A stretch of DNA of 64,000 nucleotides from Diphasiastrum complanatum (lineage: Eukaryota; Streptophyta; Lycopodiopsida; Lycopodiales; Lycopodiaceae): NCBI GenBank assembly GCA_029204225.1, contig MU831551.1, positions 126,001 through 190,000 of the forward strand, in the 5' to 3' direction. The position numbers and the translations under genes were made by a program. Each line of letters begins with the position of its first letter. The first letter of the stretch is position 1. This document shows, piece after piece, positions 12,714 to 22,185 of this stretch. Under the pieces are notes generated by a model. That model was not told where the DNA came from, ran no database searches, and saw nothing but the letters and a program-made list of their open reading frames with translations.

Positions 12714-13330
12714 TGTTGGAAATAAGTGGGAATGTGCGGAAGCTGGTGAGCGCGCTTGGTGTGGGATCGGAAACGCCACAATTAGTAGCGGAACATTCAA
12801 ATTGAATAATTCAGACAAATTCATAAAGAACTATATAGTAGTGGGACTGAGAATTGCACTTTGATTAATATCAAACAGTGAGTACAATTGCTTGAAGTGA
12901 TAACTTTAGCTGGTTGAGCGTGATAACGTTGGCTACAGAAAAACTTGAATAATCAGAAAAGGTTTTCTGATGAAGATTATAGGATTGATATCCTACAAAA
13001 TATCTACAACCACCTTTTATTGCATTTATTACAACCGCCTCATTACAGTTAATGCATGTACAAAGTGGGAAGACTGTCAACGCGAAGTCATTGGGTCGGA
13101 TTTTAGACTGTCGATAGTATCAAAATTTACAAGTATTGAAAAATGTACAATGAATCGAAAGATACTTACTCAAAAAATATAGGATTTTTTGAGTAGATCC
13201 AGTATTAAAAAATTCCAAAAAATTCAATACTAAAATTTTGAATCCTCTGCTCAAAATTCGAGCCTTCTGTTCCTAGTTTTTAGGATGCTCATTATTGAAT
13301 GGATTTGAGGTTGAGCATCGAATTCCAACA
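12714..13330 (-). repeat. C4 5' LTR
   Basis: 617 bp, TG..CA bounded. On the plus strand it reads TGTTGGAAATAAGTGGG..GCATCGAATTCCAACA, so the termini form the inverted repeat TGTTGGAA/TTCCAACA. It aligns with 8117-8721, and a second, inverted copy lies 52 bp to the right. Confidence 0.92.
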
Positions 13331-13382
13331 GTAGCATGTATGGTTTAAGAATGTGGTTGGTGCAGGTAGCAACGGGGCCAAA

Positions 13383-14005
13383 TGTTTTTTGGAATTCAAT
13401 GCTCAGCCTCAAATTCATTCATTAATAAGCATCCTGACAAACCAAAAACAGACGGCTCGATTTTTTGAACAAAAGATCAAAAATTTCATAATTGAACTTT
13501 CTAGAATTCTTTGATATTGTATCGACTTGAAAAATCCTATATTTTGCGAGTCAATGTATATTTGTAAAGTCTGTATTTTTCGAGTCATTGTACATTTTTT
13601 GATACTTGTAAATTTTGATACTATCAGTCTAAAATCCGACCCAACGACTTCGTGTTGACAGTCTGCCTACTCTGTACATGCATTAACTGTAATGAGTCGG
13701 TTGTAATAACTACAACAAAAGGTAGTTGTAGATCTTTTGTAGGATATCAATCCTAGGATCTTCATCAGAAAACTACTTCTGATTATTCGAGTATCTTTAA
13801 CCAGCGTTATCACGCTCAACGACTGAAGGTGAAGTTATCACTTCAAGCATTGTACTCATCGTTTGATATAGATTAGAGTGCAAATTTTCAGTCCCACTAC
13901 TATATCATTTCATTGTGAATTTGTCTGAATCATTCATTTTGAACGTTCGGTTGCTAATTGTGGTGCTTCCGATCCTACACCAAGCCCGCTCATCAGCTTC
14001 CGCTC
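13383..14005 (+). repeat. Solo C4-family LTR in inverted orientation
   Basis: This is the reverse complement of the C4 LTR. It starts near TTTTGGAATTCAATGCTCAG and runs through CGACTTCGTGTTGACAGTCT, GTACATGCATTAACTGTAAT and CAGTCCCACTACTATATC, ending near CTTCCGC at about 14005. The terminal roughly 15 bp expected for the LTR end are missing, and the right edge abuts gypsy G1 sequence. It carries no internal region. With the C4 5' LTR it forms an inverted repeat of about 610-bp arms. Confidence 0.88.
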
Positions 14006-14400
14006 ATGGCAGAGACGTAGGTTCTAAAAAGACAACAGAATACCGATGCAATAAGTCAAAAATCACTTGAGGAAGCGGACCCATGGATGGAGCAGGAGAA
14101 GCATCAACTGATGTACTCTGAATGATAAAAAGAGCTGCACCCTGAGCCTTTGGCAGGCTACGCATAAACTGCTTCCCAATAACCAGCTAGTAGTCACCCT
14201 GAGAATCAATACCAGAAAGTAAATGATGCCGATCAGCATGTGTAAAAGACAATGTCTACTGAGAAAAATCCACAACAACAGTACCAAGTGATGAAAACCA
14301 ATCTGCACCAAGAATAATATCATAGCACTCCAGAGGAATAACATAGAAATTTGCTTATCCAGAGAAGTCACCAATGCTATAGTCCAGGCCTTGAAACATC
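14006..14400 (-). pseudogene. G1 gypsy protease C-terminus and RT start
   Basis: On the minus strand near 14340-14230, ANFYVIPLECYDIILGADWF followed by SSLGTVVVDFSQ matches the C-terminal half of a Ty3/gypsy aspartic protease (the ILGADW flap region). Near 14050 comes HRYSVVFLEPTSLP, the classic opening of gypsy RT. Sequence then stops at the inverted C4 LTR, so the whole RT-RNase H-integrase body is missing. Frame changes and stops are present. Confidence 0.8.
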
Positions 14401-15869
14401 AGAGAGCTAATAAAAGTATGTGAGCTAGCAACCTCGACACTAAGAGACTGTGTAGCAGAAATAGGTGTAGTACAAATCCTGGTGGAAATGTAACTGCTAA
14501 TAAATCAATGTGTATTGCCAGTATCCACCAAAGAAATACATTCTCGTCCCAAAATGCGAACACATAACCGAATAGAATGAGGACCAAGACGCCCAGCCCA
14601 AGTAGCATAAGCAAATTGCGCATGGCAAGCGACAGAAGCAAGATCATCAAGAAGCGGGTTAGTCAGCTCATCAACTGAATGTAGGTCATGAGTATCAAGA
14701 ATCTGGATATAAACATCAGAATCATCAGGAGTAAGAGCCTCATGGCAAAAAACAGTGGTAGGAGAACCAAGAAACTGTCGGCAATCATGGGCTAGATGAT
14801 CTAGATTCTTATAACGATAATGGAGGCGCTTTTGCTGAATCTCAGTGAACTCTGCGGCTGGATAACGGCGAACAAAGGCAAGACGAGGTGTACAAGGGCG
14901 AGGAGGAACAGTAGTAGAAGAAGCCAAAGTAGAAAAAGCAGTGGAAAGAGAGCGAGAAAAATGAGAAGAAGTGGATAACTCAGGATACTTTTGTTGCAGG
15001 GTAGTCCAAGGAGATAGCATCTGAGAGAGTAGGAGGCCGAAAAGAGAAAACATCATATCATAAGGAACCTCTAAGACTGGCAATAAAATGTGAAATAAGC
15101 TCTGTAGGATGAAGCTCAGTGAAAAGGTAGGAAAGCTCAGTAAACTGATCAATATAAGCAGTCAAATTACTAGTATGGCGAAGGCTACGAAGCTAATCAC
15201 ATTGGCAAACCAGCCATTGTAGGTCAATCATAGCTATATGAAGATCATGACGAAAAGTAGGTCATATATGTAATCCCTCATGAGTAGACTCAGAGTGATA
15301 GACACGCCACCAAGTCTAAGCTTGCGACCAATTAAATGTAACGTAGCCAACTGCACTTTTTGGATTTCAGTCTTGGGATACATAAGAAAATAGGTCTCTA
15401 ACTTAGAGAACCAATTTTCCAAGATATTCCCATTAGATGAACCAGAATAAGTAGTAAGCTAGATGCGATCATGAAAATCATGAGCAAAATGAGGCTCAAG
15501 AGTACTTGAAAAAGTAGGAGAAGAAAATCCTGGTGGTGCGGAGGGAAATCCAAGTGGTAGTACAGAAGGCCCGAAAGAAGACCCATAAGGATTGGCACTA
15601 TATGAAGAGAGACCAAACGTACTACCAGAAGCACCTCTTGAAGATGGAGATGGAGCAGGAGTAGGCGTACTCAAAATAGAAAATAAAGGTGCTTTACCAG
15701 GATGATGAAGAATGTCTGGGGGGGTGGTATCCCCTCGTGGTAGGATAGTCTCAAGGCTAGAAAGAACATGATCAATACGACTCTCAAGATGATCCATGCG
15801 GGAATCAATATGTGTAAAACAATCATCTAAAGAGCTTTGCCAAGGGTCTTCTGATGAAGAAGTTGCCAT
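14401..15869 (-). pseudogene. G1 gypsy Gag and protease N-terminus
   Basis: The likely start is Met at 15869 (MATSSSEDPWQSSLDDCFTH), followed by a coiled, acidic N-terminus and a long Ser/Pro/Gly-rich linker (about 15460-15720). The Gag core WFSKLETYFLMYPKTEIQKV lies at 15420-15350. A knuckle remnant near 14830 reads LHYRYKNLDHLAHDC: the two leading cysteines of the CCHC motif are lost while the His and last Cys remain. The protease active site appears near 14510 as CISLVDTGNTH (D-T-G intact). Two or more frame changes and several stops occur. It belongs to a Ty3/gypsy element whose pol has been removed. Confidence 0.82.
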
Positions 15870-16794
15870 AGGGACTAAGGAAAAGACAAAAACTTGAGGG
15901 AGAGGACGTTTGTCGTCACCCCAACTTTGTCTAACTTCCGAAATCACCAAAAATGGCACATAAGCAGTCAATCAAGATGGAAAATAATTAGAAAATTGGG
16001 GGCTGAGAAAGTAGATTAATGGATAGCAGATGTGCAAGGCCAAGAAGTAGAAGGGTTCTAACAAAATGGAAAAAATGGAAAGAGGAGGATGTGAGACAAC
16101 AAATATGAACAAGAATAGGGGGCTGGAAAAGAGTAGTATGTGAGCAGAAAGACAACAAGTAGGTGCAAAAAGGAAGTGCAAAAAGGGCGAAAGCAATACT
16201 TGCGTGGGTGCTGATCCGTCGTCCACTTGGTAGTGCCAACAAAGAGAGGTAAAAGCTGAAGATAATAGGGCATTGGGCAGCAACTCCGAACAGCCTCTAA
16301 TCAATAGCCGAAATGGACAGCAAGTCAGTGAAGAGAACTGCTGAAAATGAGATGGTAGTAGGGTGTTGGGCAGCAGCTACCAAACCTGAGAAAAGAGCAA
16401 AAAATAGTGGTGATGTAGGACGCTGGACAGCCTCCAATCAATATAAAAAATGGACAGCAAATCAGTGACGAAAATGATGAGGTAGTAGGGCGTTGGACAA
16501 CAGCTATCAAATCTACAAAAACAATGAAAATTTGTCGAAAAAATCAATGAAAGTGATGGGTTAGCAGGGCATTGAATAGCCTCCACCAAAACTGCAAAAA
16601 AATGATGAAGAAATCGTCGAAAGTGATGGGCAGTAGGGCCTGGACAGCCACCACCAATCTGCAAAAAATGACAAGGAAAATCGATAAAAGTGATGGGTGG
16701 TAGGGCGTTGGATAGCCTCCACTAATCTACAGGAAAGTTGACGGAGAAAATCGATGAAAGTGATGGGTGGTAGGGTGCTTTGATACCAAGTTAT
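15870..16794 (-). repeat. G1 untranslated leader with 64-80 bp minisatellite
   Basis: Between the G1 primer site and gag, about seven degenerate units occupy 16330-16790. Each has the core TGATGGGTGGTAGGGCGTTG, then GACAGCCTCCACCAATCTAC and an A-rich spacer with AAAATCGATGAAAG. Core starts near 16345, 16408, 16474, 16553, 16622, 16690 and 16760. The last unit runs into the primer site. The hydrophobic open frames here are shadows of the repeat. Confidence 0.75.
16779..16793 (-). promoter_or_regulatory. G1 primer-binding site
   Basis: The minus strand reads TTGGTATCAAAGCACCC. It matches the initiator-Met tRNA complement TGGTATCAGAGC except A for G at one position. It marks the end of the 5' LTR, which should therefore start at about 16794 on the plus strand. 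Confidence 0.7.
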
Positions 16795-17137
16795 AAGCTA
16801 AGATTCACTAGCTATGCTAGAAAGCAGGAAGAGAGAATGCTTAAGGAGGCTAAAGAGGAGCAATCATCATAAATTGAATAAAGGAATACAATGTTGCCCT
16901 ACATATACCCTCTCCCTGAATCAAATAGAGGATTCAAAAAAGGGAGGGAAAAATTATTTGGAGGGAAAATAGTGCGCCCTCCCAATAGGAGGACCCTCAC
17001 TCCAAATCAACGTGACCAAGTCCTAAAAATATGACCAAATAGGGCCCAAGGCCAGTATATGAATAAAAAAAGGCCCTTAGGCCTTCTTATGCATGAATAA
17101 AAGAATGGACGCAACGAATGTAATGAGCCAAGTCCAT
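16794..17137 (-). repeat. Probable G1 5' LTR
   Basis: Inferred only from the position next to the primer site. The stretch has the features of a short LTR: a poly-purine-rich block (AAAAAAGGGAGGG near 16936) and AAATTGAATAAAGG near 16872. No second copy is present in the window, so the outer boundary is a guess. No clear TG..CA end is seen. Confidence 0.35.
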
Positions 17138-18787
17138 AACTAATGCCATTTGCACCGTGGCTGAGCCGCCTTCCATCGATGGGTCGCTTTCACCTATTGG
17201 GAAGTTTGTTTAGAGAAATGCTTATGGCCATCTTCTTGTTTGATTCCCCAATTTACTTTTTCTGGTTTAGCGGTGTGGCTCATCGATTCTTTATCATTGT
17301 AGTTGTTGCTGCTCCGATTTTGTTTCCCTTTTGCTTATGAACAATTTTCTTGCTCATATTGTCCATCAAGCTTTCTTTCTTTTCTTGTTAAAACGATTTC
17401 ATGTCAAGGTCAAAAAATTTTGAACGTTTATGCATATATATTTTTATCAACGTTCTCTTGTATTGGTGATCAATTTTTTGGAGGGTTCAGGGTTTTGGAC
17501 GCTACTACCAGTGGTTTAATTGAGTGGCGTTATTGGTTTTTGCTTTGTTGAGGCCTGATTTATTGTAGGGTTTGACACCCATATTGTCACGGTCTCTCCT
17601 ATGCAAGGTAGCATTTTTATTAGATAGCTTGTTATTTTTGGGATTCAGCTTGTAATAATGTGTCTTATGCTATTAACCTACTTAATTCAATAGTAGGTAC
17701 AATGATCCATTCGCGAAGCCCAGGCATTGAATGTTTTTACGGGTGTGCTTTAGTCTTTCATGGTTATACGGGATTCTGGCTGCAAGAATTTGTAGCTTTA
17801 TTTACGTACCTCTCAAATGTTTATGCATGTCTGACTCTTCGAAAAAAAGAAAAAAATAGAGTTTCAATTACAACTGGTACCAAATAGTTTGAAAAGTAGT
17901 AATCTACGATATCAAGGTTATGTTGACCTTTAACTATCGCTCAACATTCACCTTTGAGAATTTCCACGGATGGGACATAATTGTGGTGTGTTCTTAAAAT
18001 ACTATACTGCCACTAGTAATTCTACTAAATTGTTGGTGTAAGACGAGGCAATTTCATATGTTGTATTTTTTCTTATTTAATCCAACGAAGTTTGCTAAAA
18101 TGTTCATAATAATAGGTCCATACAAAATAGATAGTTCTCCATGTGTTTTTATAGTCTATTTTATCCCATATTCTCGTAGAGCATGATGACTATCAATTGT
18201 GCAAAAAAATTGCATGTTCCAAAGACGTGTACAAGCCATGCCAAAATCTTCAAAAACACATATTTTTCCAATGTTGTCAACGATTATGGTACTCAAAAAC
18301 CCTGAAATGCACCATGCACACCTACGTAATTCTATACCAAGTAATTTTTAAAATTTGTCAATTTTCTTCTTCATTATCTTAGTGTATTGTGTTGCATTGG
18401 ATACTACAAAGTGTTGCAGTACACTATTCACACCTACAAACAATAATATTATTAGATCATGGACTTTAAGTCATTGGGGAACTGGATGATGTGGCTCAAA
18501 TAGGCTGCAGAGGTGTCCAGTGAGGTGTCACAGTGCACTACTAGTGGTGCATGGGCCTTGGAGGGTATAAGTATACCTATTGGGCTCTCACTAGTGTATG
18601 CTTGTCAGCATGACCGGTGGCAAGATGCTGCTGGTGTGATGCCATACTCCTCTTTGTGATTGATCCATTGGAGGCTAGATCCATTCGATCCAGGTTTGGT
18701 TGGGATGGTTTGTCCACCATCAGGTTCCCTTGTGTTGCTTGTGATTGGCATGCTTAGAATAGGATCCTTGGATTGAGGACTTTATAT
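17138..18787. other. Unassigned spacer, right part a probable LTR
   Basis: Open frames at 17143-17551 are leucine/phenylalanine-rich without any domain, and I do not support them as genes. The last few hundred bases (about 18370-18787) should be an LTR, because a primer-binding site follows directly. No partner LTR is visible in the window, so its left end cannot be set. Confidence 0.45.
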
Positions 18788-18800
18788 TGGTATCAGAGCC
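18788..18800 (+). promoter_or_regulatory. Primer-binding site of an unidentified LTR element
   Basis: TGGTATCAGAGCC is a perfect match to the initiator-Met tRNA complement that primes most plant LTR retrotransposons. It implies a 5' LTR ending at 18787 and an internal region to the right. Confidence 0.8.
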
Positions 18801-21430
18801 AATTATGAGCACGTTTTTGCCATTGATTTGTGTTCAAGAGAAATCTCGAATTGTGGGGATTTTTTCATTGTGTGATATGGAATCTTGACACGTTTTCGAG
18901 AATTCAATGGAGTATGCAACAAAGTGGTGAAAGTGCGGATTATTCTTCCCTTGGATTTCCTTGTTTGAAGTGTAATCGGTTGTGTGGTAAGTGCACTACC
19001 AGGTATACAATCGGTTCGATATTTAGACACATCATATTGGTTTTTAGGAAGTAAATTTCCAATTTCAATTCATTTGTGTTGCCATTTAGTTCATTAGGGA
19101 TACTTTTCCATTAGCGACGGGATCAATAAGAGTGAATACTGGTTTTTACGGCTTTTTGTTTTTTCAAAAATTTTCGATTTTTCATTTTCAAAAAAGATGG
19201 AATGAAATTCCAGTTAGGGGTGGCAAATGAACATGTGGCCGGCATCACTCAATAGTGATGACACCCTAAAAATATTTAACACATGGTTGAAATTTTTGGT
19301 CCACGGTGTGTTGGAATTTCATCTTAGCAACAAATAAAAAAAATCGAATGCAAAATCTATTCAATAGTTAACCATTATGATTTACAACTTGGGCTAATAA
19401 CCGGAAATTTTTTCGATGATTAAAAGCCCCGAAGTTGTCGATGACTGGATAAACCGTTGGGTGAGCTTGTTAGCTTACACAGCGTCCCAGAATAAAATGA
19501 GCGAATTTTGTCATTTTTTTTGCATTGGGTAAGCCTCCTCGTGGGGGAGGATGCAACCCATAAACTATGATTGCGCTGAATTCCTGCAGGAATTTCGTAA
19601 GTTTTTTTTCACAGTTGACAAAATGTTTATTCGCTTTATTAACTGCAATGGACAACCGAGAACGGGAATTCTTGGATTTTTTGGCCAAGGTGTCGTTTTT
19701 TCAAAATCGTGCACGACCAGAAACGGCCCAGAAGCCCAGGATGGAAAGACTTAAATGGAACAAAAAAGTTGTTTCTTGATGTGCTTGAAGCTGTGGGCGT
19801 ACCAACACTGTTTGTTGTTAAGAACAAGAAAAGTCGATTCATTCTTCCTCATTTCTGAATTTGTCACTCAAGGCATAAATACTTTGATTCTTTCGGTGAT
19901 CGTAAAGGTTGTGAGAAGGGGCGAAAGAATGTCTCAAGTGGTAATTGTTTTATTGAAGTTGGAATTCGTAAATAAATCCCAAAAACTTCATATAATTGTA
20001 CTATTTTTTCTAACACTTTGATCAAGAAGTGGAGGGCCTTAACCTGTGGTATGGGACACAGGCAATTCCAAAATGAAGAGCTGAAACTAACTGGATCAGT
20101 TGACCATAGTATGGCCGTAAGTCTTAGTGATGCCAAATATTATTGGTCATAGAACGGGTGTTTTGTCGGAAATTTAAGATATTGGTCATGACCCCTTTTT
20201 TGGATATCTCAAATTTACAAAACCAGAAGCCCGATAAGCTATTTCTTTAAAAAGGATATATTGGTAGATTTCATAACACATTTATTAACCCGATTTTTTG
20301 TGATTTCTTGGAGGGTAATTTTTTATTACGTGTTGACCATGGACGATGTCACAAAAATGGTTAATGAAACTATTTTCTAAAATTGTTTTCTCTACTTGAA
20401 TCTTCAAGAAATCCTTTTCTAATTTATGGGTTAATTCTCAAGCTTGGTAACGAAGAAGATCTTTGGTTTAGTCACGGTGTTGGGACATCATTGGTATTGG
20501 CTAACAATGATGCAACATTTCTTTGGCTTTCAAGATTTTCTCGTACCTTTTCTTTAAAAGTTCTCCTGAGCAAATCACAAATGATATGTACCCCTTGAAA
20601 ACTCATGGCGTTTCCTGTTAAAAAGGGGGAGAGGTAGGAAGAAAAGAGAGTTATCAAGGAGAAGCATATGTCAGAGATTCCAGGAGGAACCTGTTATAGA
20701 TGACAGACCCGTTTTATAAATCAGAAACAATAGAATATTCAGATATTACAAAAATCCTTTATGGATTATAGTTGATTTCTGGTTTGAAGATTTAAAGAGG
20801 GGGGAAATTTTGAAAGTACTCTTGCGGTAGGAAAGTGGCTGATAACAAGTCCGATTGATTGGTGTCAGAACTATGGAATTCTATTGCAAGATGGGGGTTT
20901 GTTGAAACTTGTTCCTTGCTGGAAGTAGTCAAGTTTATCTTAGTGTGGACTGAGATCCGCGGGTTGAAGCAAAGAGGGAAATTCATGCTAACAATATATT
21001 CTTTTGAGTTAATCTCCGATTGAGATTTTTGGATGTGAAATAGCACTCTTTGAGAAATATTCTCTCTTAGAGGATAACCAAGTTACAGGATTCTCGGTTA
21101 TGAAAGTGTTGTGTACAGATCTGGAGATATCTGTAGAGATATGCTATGTAGTGAATCTTTTTGGGATCATAAAGCCTTTTGTGAGATAGATTGTTCAGAG
21201 TTAGACATAATGCTGATTGTAGTTCCCTTGTAGTCTATGAGTTGAGTGAAGATTCTACGTGGAAAGAGTTAGGAGGATCCTTTACCCAATATACTGAATT
21301 GCATCTAGGGCTTCCCAATCCATTGCCATAGTATTTGTTAGAGAACTTAAATGATATCATCAAGGATTCTGGAAGAGATCCTCGAGAAGAATACGAGAAG
21401 GAGGTAGCTCGGGAACTTCGCAAGTGAGCA
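18801..21430 (+). pseudogene. Internal region of unidentified LTR element, broken coding character
   Basis: Downstream of the primer site, successive plus-strand frames show protein-like stretches separated by single stops or shifts. Examples are GFPCLKCNRLCGKCTTRYTI (18955), INCNGQPRTGILGFFGQGVV (19640), KLFLDVLEAVGVPTLFVVKN (19765), IKKWRALTCGMGHRQFQNEE (20025), NEEDLWFSHGVGTSLVLANN (20445) and TWKELGGSFTQYTELHLGLP (21260). I see no protease, RT, RNase H or integrase motif. It could be a large non-autonomous derivative carrying an unknown gene, or a very divergent gag. I do not recognise it. Confidence 0.4.
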
Positions 21431-21689
21431 AGATATCATTAGTGCAAGTCGTGAGTTTCAAGAAGACTGAGGAAGTGAGTATAATCCTTTATAGGCTATG
21501 TCTCTAGAGGCCTGGAACATAGAGGTACGGCTTGGTCGATAGAACATGTCAGGGATCCCCTAGTAAGCTTCGTGTTTGGGACATGTACGGCCATTCTCAT
21601 AACAGCACGACACTGAACACATAGTGGTGCTGTATCCTATTATGTTGTTTTCCCCTTAGCTTTGATCCCCTGAGTGGAAAACCGCCATA

Positions 21690-22185
21690 ACATTTTTGGT
21701 GCATCCGCCGGGAGTAACTTGATAAAAGAATATTGCTTGAAGGGTAGTCATACTATCAATGGTCTACAAATTCCATGTGTCTGAGATCGCAAGGGTTGAG
21801 AATGATTCTGTTGTTTAGACCGTCAACTGCACACGTAACATCTTTGGTGCGTCTGCCGGGAGTGACTTGATAAGGGAATATTGCTTGAAGGGTAGTCATA
21901 CTATCAATTGTCTACAAATTTCATGTGTCTAAGAGTGTTGAGAATGATTTTGTTGTTTAGACCATCAGACGCACACCTAACATTTTTGGTGCATTTGCCG
22001 AGAGTGACTTGATAAGGAAATATTGCTTGAAGGGTAGTCATACTATCAATTGTCTATAAATTTCATGTGTCCAAGAGTGTTGAGAATGATTATGTTGTTT
22101 AGATTGTCACACGCACACCTAACATTTTTGGTGCGTCTGCCGGGAGTGGCTTGATAAGGGAATATCGCTTGAAGGGTAACTTTTC
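21690..22185. repeat. Tandem array of about 142-bp units, 3.5 copies
   Basis: Unit starts fall at 21690, 21838, 21980 and 22122. Each begins ACATTTTTGGTGC(G/A)T(C/T)TGCCG(G/A)GAGT and continues with GACTTGATAAGGGAATATTG, CTTGAAGGGTAGTCATACTA and TGAGAATGATTTTGTTGTTT. The last copy is cut after GAAGGGTAA and runs into the next array. In the best copies CAGACGCAC and GTGCGTCTG lie on either side of the unit boundary and could pair as a 9-bp stem. Confidence 0.92.

Larger units (their letters stand above)
8117..13330 (-). mobile_element. Ty1/copia element C4, complete structure but dead
   Basis: A 5.2 kb LTR retrotransposon on the minus strand. It is bounded by LTRs at 12714-13330 (5') and 8117-8721 (3') that share sequence throughout. 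A primer-binding site adjoins the 5' LTR and a polypurine tract (minus-strand TAAGGAGGAG, 8722-8731) adjoins the 3' LTR. Gag, protease/integrase, RT and RNase H regions follow in the copia order. Stops and frameshifts run through all of them. The flanking pentamers GACGC (8112-8116) and GTAGC (13331-13335) share only three positions, so the target duplication is decayed or absent. It interrupts a CCHC gag-like sequence. Confidence 0.92.

Noticed and set aside
15988-16664. Hydrophobic, membrane-like frames on the minus strand
   Set aside because: They translate the G1 leader minisatellite. The repeated CCPTPYY phrase comes from the repeat, not from a protein.
17143-17551. Leu/Phe-rich small proteins
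   Set aside because: Low-complexity T-rich DNA, no start context, no homology that I recognise.
19535-19552. CCTCC..GGGGGAGG hairpin as a terminator or ncRNA
   Set aside because: A short GC stem alone in AT-rich DNA; no U-tract or conserved structure, and bacterial-type terminators are not expected here.
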